The notes under the pieces: generated by a model
The model's input: the letters and a program-made list of their open reading frames with translations, nothing else
Told to the model about the DNA's origin: nothing
The model's database searches: none
NCBI GenBank assembly: GCA_012837835.1
Contig: DUQK01000010.1
Location: forward strand, 1-60,205
Length of the DNA stretch: 60,205 nucleotides
Direction: 5' to 3'
Source of the DNA: Christensenellaceae bacterium
GTDB lineage: Bacteria; Bacillota; Clostridia; Christensenellales; Aristaeellaceae
Position numbers and translations under genes: made by a program
Shown: piece by piece, positions 45,236-54,678 of the stretch
How positions within the stretch are numbered: position 1 is the stretch's first letter
Layout of the letters: each line of letters opens with the position of its first letter

Positions 45236-46253
45236 GCTTAAAAATCATGGAAAAAGGGAACGTTTGACCATCGCAGCTATGGCTGTCATGCTGCTGGGTG
45301 GTGTTCTTCTTTCGTTTGCGCTTGGGCGCTATCCAATTTCACCTAGGGAAACTATCGGAATAATGTTATCCAAAATAATCCACATAGAACCTTTTTGGAC
45401 CGAGCGTATGGCAACAGTGTTGTTTAATGTACGTTTGCCCCGCATATTGCTCGCTTGTCTAGTGGGATGCTGCTTATCTTCTGCAGGCGCTGCTTATCAG
45501 GGCATTTTTCAAAATCCGATGGCTGCTCCGGATATTTTGGGAGCATCCGCCGGTGCAGCCTTTGGTGCGGCGCTGGCAATTCTGTCTGGTGCTTCCAGCC
45601 GTCTAGTCAGCCTCAGCGCCTTTTTTTTCAGTCTTTTAACAGTGGCTTTGGTATGGTTGCTGAGCAGGCGAACTAGGGGAAAACAAATCATAGGTCTTGT
45701 ACTGGCAGGCATCATGATATCCTCACTTTTTTCTGCGGGTACTTCCTTTATAAAGCTGGTAGCTGATCCTACCAACCAGCTTCCCGCCATTACTTATTGG
45801 CTGATGGGTAGTCTATCCGGCGCAAAAATGAGCGATATTTCTTTTGCTGTCTTTCCCATGTTAGTAGGTATGTTGCCGTTATTTCTTTTAAGGTGGCGCA
45901 TTAACATTCTTTCATTGGGAGATGATGAAGCTCGTACAATGGGTGTAAATGTAAGAAGACTTCGCTTAGTAGTAATTGTAAGCGCCACATTGGTGACTTC
46001 CTCTGCCGTGGCGGTTAGTGGCACAATCGGCTGGGTGGGGCTGGTAATTCCGCACCTGTCAAGAAAATTAGTTGGCAGCAACTTTCGGCATTTAATGCCT
46101 GCAACCATGTTGTTTGGAGCCCTGTTTTTGCTGTTGGTGGATAATATCTCTCGCAATCTTTTTGCGGTGGAAATTCCTATCGGTATTCTTACCGCGTTTA
46201 TTGGCGCACCTTTTTTCCTGTCACTGATTATCAGGGGGACTGACCGCTCATGA
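45228..46253 (+). CDS. BtuC/FecCD-type ABC transporter permease
   Basis: A 341-residue membrane permease with about ten segments. The family marks are VRLPRILLACLVGCCLSSAGAAYQGIFQNPMAAPDILGASAGA (read by eye near 65-107), GxxG loops, and GTIGWVGLVIPHLSRKLVGSNFRHLMP, the ATPase-contacting helix. By family it moves siderophores, cobalamin, heme or, in MolBC-type members, molybdate/tungstate. The riboswitch and mobB in the same operon favour the last. It overlaps both neighbours by eight and four bases. Confidence 0.92.
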   Translation: MDKLKNHGKRERLTIAAMAVMLLGGVLLSFALGRYPISPRETIGIMLSKIIHIEPFWTERMATVLFNVRLPRILLACLVGCCLSSAGAAYQGIFQNPMAAPDILGASAGAAFGAALAILSGASSRLVSLSAFFFSLLTVALVWLLSRRTRGKQIIGLVLAGIMISSLFSAGTSFIKLVADPTNQLPAITYWLMGSLSGAKMSDISFAVFPMLVGMLPLFLLRWRINILSLGDDEARTMGVNVRRLRLVVIVSATLVTSSAVAVSGTIGWVGLVIPHLSRKLVGSNFRHLMPATMLFGALFLLLVDNISRNLFAVEIPIGILTAFIGAPFFLSLIIRGTDRS

Positions 46254-47023
46254 TTCTGGAAGTACAAAACCTGAGCTTTTCCTACCCCCAACGCACGGTG
46301 TTGAGGGATATCAACTTAGCTATTCCTGAAGGCAGGTTAGTTTCCTTACTGGGTCCAAACGGAACGGGTAAAAGTACCCTTTTCCGCTGCATTTTAAACC
46401 TGCTAATCGGTTTTCAGGGCAAGGTACTGATTAATGAAGAAGACACAAGCAAAATTTCATTAGCTGAACTTGCAAAGCTGATTGCCTATATTCCCCAAGT
46501 TCATTATCCTGCTTTTAATTATTCAGTACTTGATATGGTACTTATGGGTACATCTGCACATCTATCCGCCTTTTCAGTACCCGGTATTAAGGAATTAAAG
46601 CGTGCTCAGGCATCACTTGAGCTCCTTGGCATTGAGGAACTGGCACAGCGAAACTATATGCAGATATCCGGCGGCGAACAGCAATTGGTATTGATAGCTA
46701 GAGCCATCTCTCAGGATTCAAAGCTGCTTATCATGGACGAACCTACAGCCAGTCTCGATTTTGGCAACCAAGTTCGGGTGATGCAATGCATTAAAAACTT
46801 GGTAAAGCAAGGTTATACCATCTTGCAGGCAACCCACAACCCCAATCAAGCCTTTGCCTATTCCGACCAAATCCTTGCCATGCAGGGTGGTAAAATCATA
46901 GCCGATGGAACGCCGGAGGATGTGGTTAATGTAGAACTTATCAACGAACTTTACGGCATTAAAGCAAGGGTGGAAAGCCTTGAAGAAGGGCGCATCCGGT
47001 TTTGTATGCCTGTTGAGATATAA
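46250..47023 (+). CDS. ABC transporter ATP-binding protein (BtuD/FepC/MolC type)
   Basis: A 257-residue ATPase. Walker A is GPNGTGKST near residues 35-43, Q-loop YIPQ near 84, signature ISGGEQQ near 138 and Walker B LLIMDEPTASLD near 158-169, with switch histidine in ATHNP. It drives the permease encoded just upstream and the binding protein downstream. Confidence 0.94.
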   Translation: MILEVQNLSFSYPQRTVLRDINLAIPEGRLVSLLGPNGTGKSTLFRCILNLLIGFQGKVLINEEDTSKISLAELAKLIAYIPQVHYPAFNYSVLDMVLMGTSAHLSAFSVPGIKELKRAQASLELLGIEELAQRNYMQISGGEQQLVLIARAISQDSKLLIMDEPTASLDFGNQVRVMQCIKNLVKQGYTILQATHNPNQAFAYSDQILAMQGGKIIADGTPEDVVNVELINELYGIKARVESLEEGRIRFCMPVEI

Positions 47024-47042
47024 TTTGAAAGGAGAACAAAAA

Positions 47043-48086
47043 ATGTTCAAAAAATTCTTGTCCCTGTTGCTTACAATGACACTGCTTCTATCCTTTGCAA
47101 CTTTAGCGGAGGAAACGGTATCCTTCACCGATTCTGCCGGACGTACGGTAGAATTGCCCAAAAACATTGAACGCATTGCTCCTACCGGTCCCTTAGCACA
47201 GCTTGTTTTACTATCCATTGCACCCGAAAAGTTTGTGGGTCTATCTAGCAGGCTGGATGATATCAGTCGTCCTTTTATTGAGCCTTTGGTAAAGGATTTG
47301 CCGCTTGTCGGGCAACTATATGGCGGCAAGGATGAAATTAATTTGGAAGAACTTGCCAAACTTGATCCACAGATAATTTTAGATGTGGGCGAACCTAAGA
47401 AAACCATCAAAGAGGACATGGATGATATTCAGGCGCGGTTGGGTATTCCCTGCGTGCATATTACTATGTATCTTAAAGACGCTGGCAGTGCCTATAAGGA
47501 GCTAGGAAAACTGTTGGGTAAGGAAGAAAAAGGTGAGGCTCTGGCAACATATCTTAACAACAGCTATGCACGTATGCAGGAAATCAATGAAAAGGTGGGC
47601 GACAATCGGGTAAATATGCTCTATTGTGTTGGAGAAACCGCCCTGAATGTTATTGCTAAAGGCAGTTTTCACGGGGAACTGATTGAATTACTAGCCGAAA
47701 ACGCTGCGGTGGTAGATAATCCTTCCAGCCGTGGCACAGGTAACGAGGTGGATATAGAACAGATTTTGCTTTGGAACCCTGAAGTGATTGTCTTTGAAAA
47801 CTTGAATGCCTACGAAAATGCCGGAAAAGACCCATTATGGTTATGCCTTGATGCCATTACGAACAAAAAATATGTAAAGGTGCCGGTAGGACCTTATAAT
47901 TGGATGGGCTTTCCTGCTTCCGTTCAGAGATATTTGGGCATGATGTGGCTGCAAAATACATTATATCCAGAGCTGGCTGATTATGATTTGAAGGCGGAAG
48001 TACAGGAATATTTTAAGCTATTCTATGAGTATGATTTAACTGATGCTCAATATGATGAGCTGATGGCATACTCCACAATGAAATGA
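47043..48086 (+). CDS. ABC transporter substrate-binding protein (BtuF/FepB/MolA type)
   Basis: A 347-residue class III binding protein. The signal peptide MFKKFLSLLLTMTLLLSFATL is cleaved near ALA-like positions (TLAEE); there is no lipobox cysteine. The mature part opens with FTDSAGRTVELPKNIERI, the standard start of the periplasmic-binding-protein 2 domain, followed by two lobes joined by a long helix. AAAGGAGAA precedes the ATG; an upstream in-frame ATG lies inside the ATPase gene. Predicted ligand: molybdate or tungstate from context, iron complexes by family average. Confidence 0.9.
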   Translation: MFKKFLSLLLTMTLLLSFATLAEETVSFTDSAGRTVELPKNIERIAPTGPLAQLVLLSIAPEKFVGLSSRLDDISRPFIEPLVKDLPLVGQLYGGKDEINLEELAKLDPQIILDVGEPKKTIKEDMDDIQARLGIPCVHITMYLKDAGSAYKELGKLLGKEEKGEALATYLNNSYARMQEINEKVGDNRVNMLYCVGETALNVIAKGSFHGELIELLAENAAVVDNPSSRGTGNEVDIEQILLWNPEVIVFENLNAYENAGKDPLWLCLDAITNKKYVKVPVGPYNWMGFPASVQRYLGMMWLQNTLYPELADYDLKAEVQEYFKLFYEYDLTDAQYDELMAYSTMK

Positions 48087-48571
48087 ACAATAAACCTTTG
48101 ATTATAGGTATCACCGGGGTAAAAAACTCCGGTAAAACCACCTTGATGGAAAAACTAATTCAGACCCTTTCAGCCCGCGGGCTGAAAGTGGCCTCCATCA
48201 AGCATGATGCGCATCGGTTTATCGCTGATACCCCCGGTACTGACAGTTTCCGCCACAAGGCAGCAGGTGCCTTCGCCAGCGTTATCTTTGATAGAGAAAA
48301 ATTCTTGTTGGTTAAAGACGGAAGCTTTGATATACCTGACATACTTCCCTTTTTTAATGAAGTCGATATTGTGCTTGTTGAAGGTGCTAAGGAAACGCCT
48401 TATCCCAAAATTGAAGTGCTAAGAAAAGGCAACTCCAAAGCACCCATAACCCCTACCAATCAGTTGATTGCTCTGATGACAGATACCGAATATCAGGTGG
48501 ATGGCGTTCCTAGTATAGATATCAACGATGTGGAAGGGGCAGTAAAAATCATATTAAGTATAAAGCTTTAA
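48083..48571 (+). CDS. mobB: Molybdopterin-guanine dinucleotide biosynthesis protein MobB
   Basis: A 162-residue P-loop GTPase that assists MobA. Walker A GVKNSGKTTL is near residues 12-21, followed by LKVASIKHDAH and PGTDSFRHKAAGA, both typical of MobB. DIVLVEGAKETPYPKIEVLR marks the second strand motif. Its start overlaps the binding-protein stop (ATGA), making it the last gene of the riboswitch operon. Confidence 0.93.
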   Translation: MNNKPLIIGITGVKNSGKTTLMEKLIQTLSARGLKVASIKHDAHRFIADTPGTDSFRHKAAGAFASVIFDREKFLLVKDGSFDIPDILPFFNEVDIVLVEGAKETPYPKIEVLRKGNSKAPITPTNQLIALMTDTEYQVDGVPSIDINDVEGAVKIILSIKL

Positions 48572-48580
48572 AATTGGTTG

Positions 48581-49567
48581 TTAATTAAATACATCAGAGT
48601 CGTTCGTGTACGGCTCTGTTTCATTATTTAGGTATGCAATGGCATCAAGATACACCTGCGCATCTTGGATATACCGTGCTGCCATTTTAGGTGCTTCATG
48701 CAGCGGTACCCAAGCAATGGTATCAATCTCACTTTCCTGCGGTCTGGCTTCCCCTGAAACATAGTATGCTAGAAAACAGATAATACATCGGGCGTTGTTG
48801 AGTTTGATGGAAGGCAGTTCCCTGCGAAAAGCAGTATCTATGCGAACGATAAGTCCTGTTTCTTCAAGGATTTCTCGTAAGGCGGTTTCTTGCTCTGTTT
48901 CGCCTTCTTCAATGCGTCCCTTGGGAAAAGACCAATGATCCTGATGGCTTTTAATCATGAGCGTTTCCCAGATACCGTCCACTTTGCGCAGTACCACTGC
49001 TCCGCAAGAGGGACGACTCTTAGAGGTTCTAAAATCTCTGACCGATTGGTTTATGAACGCATCAACTTCAAGTAGCCTGTCGTTTCTGTTTTCCGGTGTG
49101 ATTTCAAGGGTAGTTACTTTGGGATGATGCCTTACAGCTTCAAGAAAAGGTGTTTCCTCCCGTTTAATTACACCTAAAATAGGGATATCCATGTCCAAGA
49201 ATTGAAGTACTGCCTTCTGAAAGGAGAAAGCTTCGTTTTCCATAGTGCCCAGCTCGTCCATAATAAGGAGGTCAGCATCTCTAAAATCCTCTAAGATTTT
49301 TACGCCGACCTTGTCAAAGACCCCTGGATAGCCTCTTCTGCCTTTAGGACCTCGCAGACCGACTAAAGCTTCATCTTTTTTGTACCAGAGGCAATTCTGT
49401 ATGGGCGATATGTAAACGCATTTATCTTCTTGATTCTTTATAAAATCAGTGTAGGTACGGAATCCATTTACTATCCAATGCGGATGGAAAACCAAGATTT
49501 TATCAATTAGCGTAGATTTCCCTGCTTGTGGGCTGCCCCAGAGAAAAAGGTGTCGTTTCTTATTCAT
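48581..49567 (-). CDS. THEP1-like nucleotide phosphatase fused to a NUDIX hydrolase
   Basis: A 328-residue two-domain protein. Residues 1-180 look like an NTPase of the THEP1 group: Walker A GSPQAGKST at 11-19, RGPKGRRGYPGVFDKVG near 72-88 and the DELGTME motif at 104-110. Residues 185-310 are a NUDIX domain with the box GRIEEGETEQ...REILEETG at 217-238 complete. The two activities (NTP hydrolysis, cleavage of nucleoside diphosphate-X) suggest nucleotide-pool or damaged-nucleotide cleaning. It converges with mobB, ten bases away; no good ribosome binding site is visible. Confidence 0.85.
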   Translation of the reverse strand: MNKKRHLFLWGSPQAGKSTLIDKILVFHPHWIVNGFRTYTDFIKNQEDKCVYISPIQNCLWYKKDEALVGLRGPKGRRGYPGVFDKVGVKILEDFRDADLLIMDELGTMENEAFSFQKAVLQFLDMDIPILGVIKREETPFLEAVRHHPKVTTLEITPENRNDRLLEVDAFINQSVRDFRTSKSRPSCGAVVLRKVDGIWETLMIKSHQDHWSFPKGRIEEGETEQETALREILEETGLIVRIDTAFRRELPSIKLNNARCIICFLAYYVSGEARPQESEIDTIAWVPLHEAPKMAARYIQDAQVYLDAIAYLNNETEPYTNDSDVFN

Positions 49568-49690
49568 AGGTATATTTTACCATAGAATCGTCCTTTGGCA
49601 CAGAAAAATTCTCACTGTTATGTTTTTTAGCTCAAATACTTAATCAATAAATATTTATAAAAAAGAAGTTTTTTGTAACTCTCTTTTCTA

Positions 49691-50761
49691 TCATTTGTTT
49701 AGGTATTTATCTAACTCACTGCGCTTTGTTATACCTAGCTTTTGATATACCACTGAAAGATAGGATTTAACAGTGCTTATTGAAATATAGAAATAATCGG
49801 CAATTTCCTGATTGGTTTTACCTTTGGCTGCCATCATAGCTAGGGCAAATTCGTAGGGTGTCAACAGGTTGGTCACCTTGTTAGAGGATTGCGGATTATG
49901 AACTTCTGTCCATCCGTGTCTGAAGCGTACCACATTTTCGGCTATCAATTTATATAGTTCAGGTTCTTTTTCGCGAATATGCTTTTCTACCAGTCCTTGC
50001 AATGGTCCGTGATGTCCAATAAATGGCTGAATGTAACCCTCAGGTTTAGCTATTTCCAATGCATTAAGGAAAAAACGGTCGGCTTGTTCAAATTGTGATA
50101 GATTTATAGCTGCCATAGAAGCAGTTACATTAAGATAGAGACTTATTATCGGGTGACGATCGGTCGCCATAATTAGTGCAGCTTCAGCTACACCCAGCGC
50201 TTGTGCATACTGCTGCTTTAGGTAAAGCGAGTAAGAACGGGCATACATTATATAAAGTCGGATACCCTCGGAACAATAAAGGAGATTGTTCGGCGGAATT
50301 GGAGCAATATCATCGCCAAGATGGAAAAAAACAGACAAAATGAAACGATAAACATCATTAAGCGCAGCAGAACGCTCATTTTCAGGATGTTGTGCTTCTC
50401 GCTGTAGAGTTTGAAAGTCTTTTTGGGCAATCTCGATATTATTTTGTGCAACATTTGCGATGGCGTGTGCCAGTAAGGCAAAAATACGGATCTCGGGGTA
50501 AGGGCTATTCAAACAGCGTTCAGCTTCTGCAGAGGCTTTTTCATAACGAGCCTGCAAGAAAAAGTGCACCATTTTTGAGATTGTGCGCTTTTCCTCATCG
50601 GACAGCGCTGCAACTTTTTTGTCATCTGAGCTACAATCTAAAGACGGCTCACCAAACAGGTATTCTGTAACAGCATTTGGTCCTCTACCGAATTGCCACA
50701 TGAGTGTAGACTCATCATCCTGTGAGAGCCCACCATTGCTTTTTTGCTCCTTATCCTCCAT
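49691..50761 (-). CDS. LuxR-type transcriptional regulator with helical sensor domain
   Basis: A 356-residue regulator. Residues ~60-280 are alpha-helical and TPR-like (FQTLQREAQHPENERSAAL, FLNALEIAKPEGYIQ). About 295-352 is a LuxR/GerE helix-turn-helix: LTPYEFALAMMAAKGKTNQEIADYFYISISTVKSYLSVVYQKLGI. There is no receiver or membrane segment. AGGGAG lies five bases before the ATG. The 727-base gap separating it from the secreted-protein genes on the other strand makes it a candidate regulator of either side. Confidence 0.88.
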   Translation of the reverse strand: MEDKEQKSNGGLSQDDESTLMWQFGRGPNAVTEYLFGEPSLDCSSDDKKVAALSDEEKRTISKMVHFFLQARYEKASAEAERCLNSPYPEIRIFALLAHAIANVAQNNIEIAQKDFQTLQREAQHPENERSAALNDVYRFILSVFFHLGDDIAPIPPNNLLYCSEGIRLYIMYARSYSLYLKQQYAQALGVAEAALIMATDRHPIISLYLNVTASMAAINLSQFEQADRFFLNALEIAKPEGYIQPFIGHHGPLQGLVEKHIREKEPELYKLIAENVVRFRHGWTEVHNPQSSNKVTNLLTPYEFALAMMAAKGKTNQEIADYFYISISTVKSYLSVVYQKLGITKRSELDKYLNK

Positions 50762-51488
50762 ATGTTCTCCCTCTAGTTACAAATAGATATTTGAATGGTT
50801 TACTTTATTCGTATACATTCCGAAATAGGTACATTATATACACTTACATTTTATCATAAACTGCGATACGGACTGATGTTTCTAGATCGTTCACTTTTTT
50901 CAAAAAACAACCCAATAGCTATTTTTGTTTGCTTTATTTTATCACAGAGTAAGAGTAGCAGCAAATGGAAATGCAGAGTTATTATATGTTAATTAGTTAA
51001 TTTATCCAACCTGTTTCTATTGGTATTAATTATAAAAGTTCATAAAATTCAAGTTTAGCTGGCTTGTGTTACAAAAATAAGCAAAAAGTATTGCATTTAC
51101 ATATGAAAAAACAGATTGGAATGTTGCATAGTGATACTTCCTTATTTGTGGAGAAATATACTTTGTTCCTAGTTTTCAACAGACGTCAGAACAAAGTTAT
51201 ATAATAGAGTAGCTATACAATGTTGAATAGCATGTGTGAATATTTACTCAATAATTTATGATTCAAAATTTATAGCCTTTTTTACCTCAAAACGGGTATT
51301 CCTAAAAAAAGACCTTTCAATTATCATAAAAACATACATATTCTGTATATCTCCGATATCGGTGTTATCCGACAAGATACGAAGACGTTGGTGGAGATGC
51401 AACCGGCGAATTCCGCGTAAACATAACGCGCGACCATTATTTTAATAAGATGCTTCATCAATAACCCTATATTAAAAAAAGGAGGACT
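50762..51488. other. 727-base AT-rich control region
   Basis: No intact gene is supported. TCAACA, 18 nt, TATAAT at 51176-51205 (plus strand) is a modest promoter candidate. From about 51196 to 51455 the sequence is related to the segment upstream of the small secreted protein at 59.3 kb. The left 400 bases are very AT-rich and must contain the promoter of the LuxR-type gene. Confidence 0.5.
51196..51455 (+). pseudogene. Copy A of a duplicated upstream segment (possible decayed ORF)
   Basis: The segment resembles, in order, the reverse complement of 59355-59655. Shared blocks include GTTATATA, GTGTGAA, ATTTATAG, AAACGGGTATTC, TTTCAATTAT, CCGATA and GATGCAACC-like stretches. Translated, it gives FIAFFTSKRVF...DLSIII (frame of 51236), then after a frame change LYISDIGVI...VEMQPANSA ending at 51420. 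The intact counterpart reads FIDFFLEKRVF...DFSIII and LYIPDTSVI...IDVQQANP. A broken reading frame of the same small protein is the simplest explanation; a shared untranslated leader is the alternative. Confidence 0.45.
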
Positions 51489-53477
51489 ATGAAACGAATG
51501 ATTGCTTGTTTGGCTATTTTTGCCCTGATGGCCACACCCTATCTGCCGATTGCGCTGACCCAAAAGACCGATGTTTCTGCTGAACCTGACCTTCAGCCAA
51601 AGTTGCCGACCCAGCATACAGTATCATACAATCTGAATTTCGGTGACGATAACTATTTTTCTGGTCTAGCGAAAGAACAGGAGTTTGCGACATACGGTCT
51701 GATTGATCGTGGTGATGGCAAAATCCGCTCAATGATTGACCCGAAAGTAGTACTGATTGATCTTGAGGAGATGTACGGTTTCCTCAATACCGATGAGTAT
51801 GCGGGCAGTGTGAATCCGTCGTTATGGGAAGAGTCTAGGCTGAACTTTAACTACGGTTTGTACAAAGTTACAGACGGTATATATCAGGTGAGAGGTTACT
51901 CGATCGCTAATGTAACCTTCGTTGAGACTGACAATGGTTGGTTTGTGATGGATGTTTCGTCCAGTATGGAATGCGCCAAGGCAGCGTTTGATCTTGTGGA
52001 AAAGAACTTGGGCGTTCGTCCTATATACGCAATCTCCTACTCGCATACCCACACCGACCACTACAGCGGCGCAAAAATATTTGTGACTGAAGAGCAAATC
52101 GCTGATGGCTCGGTACGCGTGTTCGCACCAGATGGATTCATGGAGAAAGTTGCTTCCGAAAACATCTATGTAGGTGCGGCGATGGGCAGGCGTGCCGTCT
52201 ATCAGTTTTCAGCTGAGCGTCCAGGTCAGTATGGCGCTGTGGATTCAGGGTTGGGTAAGAGCATCTATGGTCAGACCTCCACGCTGATTGCGCCGACTGA
52301 TGTTATTAAAGTCAACCAGTCGGTCGTGGTTGACGGACTTGAAGTCCAATTCCAGCTGACACCGGGCACTGAGGCACCTGCAGAGATGAACACATACATA
52401 CCCAAGTACAAGACACTTTTTGGAGCGGAGAACGTGAATGGCACGCTGCACAACGTATATACACTACGAGGTGCTGAGATTCGTGATGCACTTGCATGGG
52501 CGAAATATATTGATGAAGCAATCGTCAGTTGGCCGGATATGGAGTACATTTGCTCCTCTCACAACTGGCCGCGTTATGGCAACGAAACTTGTATTACCTA
52601 CTTGGAGAACCATCGCGACACATATAAATTTATCCACGACCGTACGCTGAATCTTTTGAACAAAGGCTATACATTAAACGAAGTCGGGCGCATGGTAGTG
52701 CTTCCAAGTGCGCTTGAGAAGGAATGGACTACACATGGGTACTATGGCACGGTCAGCCACAATGCACGTGCTGTTGCGCAGAGGTATCTTGGCTTCTACG
52801 ATTCTAATCCTTCAAACCTTAATCCACTTATGCAGGAGGATGCCGCGAAGAAATATGTTGAGTACATGGGCGGTGCAGAGGCGATTCTGCGCCTAGCACA
52901 GGCAGATTACGATAAAGGGGAATACGCTTGGGTTGCTGAGGTGCTGAACAGGGTGGTATTTGCCGATCCGCAGAATATGGAAGCACGTGCACTGCTGGCA
53001 GATGCGCTTGAGCAGCTTGGTTATCAGGCGGAGTCTGCCATCTGGCGCAATGCCTATATACAAGGCGCAACAGAGTTACGCCATGGCACACCGCTGGCAT
53101 CGGATTACCAGTTTATATCTGTGGATATGGTCAGCGCTATGACGCTTGACTTGATACTAGACTTTTTAGCGATCAAGTACGACGGCATAAAATGCCAGGA
53201 CGATGATTTCACCTTCAATGTGAAGCTGACTGACTCACTTGAACAGGCACATGTAATGGTTCGTAATTCAGTCATCAATTACCGTCTAGCGGACGCGGAA
53301 AATGCGTTGCCTGAGGCGGACATAACCATAAGTGCGGCGAAGCTTGGTTTTGTAAAGATGCTCAACACTAATGCTCTCACCGATGAAACACAAATTGAGG
53401 GCGATAGCGAGCAGTTTGTTTCGTTCTTGGAAAATACCGACACATTCACACGTGATTTTGGTATCGTTCTTCCGTAG
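51489..53477 (+). CDS. Secreted alkylsulfatase (SdsA-type metallo-beta-lactamase fold)
   Basis: A 662-residue exported enzyme. The signal peptide is at residues 1-30 (cleavage near DVSA). The zinc motif HTHTDH is at 186-191, and LFGAENVNGTLHNVYTLRGAEIRD and CSSHNWPRYGN follow as in SdsA1/Pisa-type sulfatases. The helical dimerisation domain covers about 380-520 and the C-terminal SCP2-like lipid-binding domain about 535-660. It should release sulfate from alkyl sulfates such as detergents or natural sulfated lipids. AAAGGAGGA precedes the ATG. The family is mainly proteobacterial, and GC is higher than in the left part of the window, so acquisition by transfer is possible. Confidence 0.92.
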   Translation: MKRMIACLAIFALMATPYLPIALTQKTDVSAEPDLQPKLPTQHTVSYNLNFGDDNYFSGLAKEQEFATYGLIDRGDGKIRSMIDPKVVLIDLEEMYGFLNTDEYAGSVNPSLWEESRLNFNYGLYKVTDGIYQVRGYSIANVTFVETDNGWFVMDVSSSMECAKAAFDLVEKNLGVRPIYAISYSHTHTDHYSGAKIFVTEEQIADGSVRVFAPDGFMEKVASENIYVGAAMGRRAVYQFSAERPGQYGAVDSGLGKSIYGQTSTLIAPTDVIKVNQSVVVDGLEVQFQLTPGTEAPAEMNTYIPKYKTLFGAENVNGTLHNVYTLRGAEIRDALAWAKYIDEAIVSWPDMEYICSSHNWPRYGNETCITYLENHRDTYKFIHDRTLNLLNKGYTLNEVGRMVVLPSALEKEWTTHGYYGTVSHNARAVAQRYLGFYDSNPSNLNPLMQEDAAKKYVEYMGGAEAILRLAQADYDKGEYAWVAEVLNRVVFADPQNMEARALLADALEQLGYQAESAIWRNAYIQGATELRHGTPLASDYQFISVDMVSAMTLDLILDFLAIKYDGIKCQDDDFTFNVKLTDSLEQAHVMVRNSVINYRLADAENALPEADITISAAKLGFVKMLNTNALTDETQIEGDSEQFVSFLENTDTFTRDFGIVLP

Positions 53478-53657
53478 CAAGGCGGCGCGCTCGTCAGTAG
53501 TTCGAAAAACTCTTAAGGAATCCGTGATATAGGCAATAAAGCCTGGGATTTTCTGCATTAAGTATACTGAAGCGCTTCTAAAAATAATTAATTATAAAAT
53601 TATAAAAAAACGCACAGAAAAAACTCATAGAATAGTGCAAGAAAGGATAGATAAAAT

Positions 53658-54638
53658 ATGCGAATGAAAAAACATGTACTCCCGATTCTGCTGATACTGA
53701 TAATCTCATTATGCGTTTGTGTCAGTGCAGCCCTAACATCCATAGGAACGCTCAACCTGACCTTGTGCGCCGACTTTTCGGGTGCTTTCTCAGGCGGCGC
53801 CATAGAAGAAAAGCAGATAACCATGCCGGTTGAAAATGAACCCGCATCTCAGTCACTTATAGCCTTTGCGCTTGCAGACGGATTGTCTGATTGGACAGGT
53901 TTAGACTTCACACTAAACGATGTATTATTCCCTAATGACGAAAGTATAATCGTTGACTGGTCAAAAGATTCTACGCTCATAGCTGGGATTGATGACCGCG
54001 AATTTAAGGAAGGTTTCCGCTTTTACGATGCAGTGAGCCTTAACTGGTTTATAATGGATAGCCTATTAAGCACACTCAAGCGCAACATGGAAGTAACAAC
54101 TGTCTATTACCAATCGGAAGGACAGCCAGTCACATTTCCGAACCCGGAAGATATGGCAACGCAAGGTCTGCCAGTACTTCCTATAGACCAACCATATGAA
54201 GGCAGTGTGTTCTTTTTAAGCCACGCCGGTGGCAGAGGGGAAGATGTTTTGGATTCTGGCGATGGCGATTTGATGGGTGGTGAACAGATTGCCGAGGGTG
54301 TTTTTACAAATTCTCTTTTGACGAGCGATCCCGGCGATAATTTAACCCCGTTTGATGCCGCAAGCGGGCTGTACAATCTTGTGCTTAAAGATAAATTAGT
54401 CAGCGGTACAGATTACAGCAAAGAGCAGCCTATATTTATAACTTGCGTGAATGTAACTGCTATAGAAGGCAAAGAATGCTACCTGCTTTCGATAAGCGGC
54501 GTGTTTAACACTAAAGCTTGGGAATATGCAGTTGACTACGATTTAGAAAGCCAAATTGTTTACCTAATATCAGATACAGGAAATCAACTGGTAGGCTCAT
54601 TGCTTGACCTTGGCAAAGGCAACAAGATAAGCGAGTAA
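53658..54638 (+). CDS. Secreted protein of unknown function, possibly GerMN-like
   Basis: A 326-residue exported protein with a hydrophobic N-terminus (residues 5-25) ending SAALTS. Residues ~55-160 loosely follow a GerMN-type layout (SLIAFALADGL, IIVDWSKDSTL, NWFIMDSLLSTLKRNMEVTTVYYQSEGQPV), known from germination and wall-associated proteins; this is weak evidence. The central SGDGDLMGGEQIAEGV part is Gly/Asp-rich, and the C-terminal 80 residues form a beta-rich segment. It lies between the alkylsulfatase and another secreted protein, all on the plus strand. Confidence 0.75.
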   Translation: MRMKKHVLPILLILIISLCVCVSAALTSIGTLNLTLCADFSGAFSGGAIEEKQITMPVENEPASQSLIAFALADGLSDWTGLDFTLNDVLFPNDESIIVDWSKDSTLIAGIDDREFKEGFRFYDAVSLNWFIMDSLLSTLKRNMEVTTVYYQSEGQPVTFPNPEDMATQGLPVLPIDQPYEGSVFFLSHAGGRGEDVLDSGDGDLMGGEQIAEGVFTNSLLTSDPGDNLTPFDAASGLYNLVLKDKLVSGTDYSKEQPIFITCVNVTAIEGKECYLLSISGVFNTKAWEYAVDYDLESQIVYLISDTGNQLVGSLLDLGKGNKISE

Positions 54639-54678
54639 GTTTAGTATTAATATTAAAACATAGAAAGGTGGAACTAAA

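Noticed and set aside
51378-51464. Open stretch reading YEDVGGDATGEFRV, first taken as a gene remnant
   Set aside because: The same bases align better with the 59.4-kb copy in another frame, which explains them as part of the duplicated segment.
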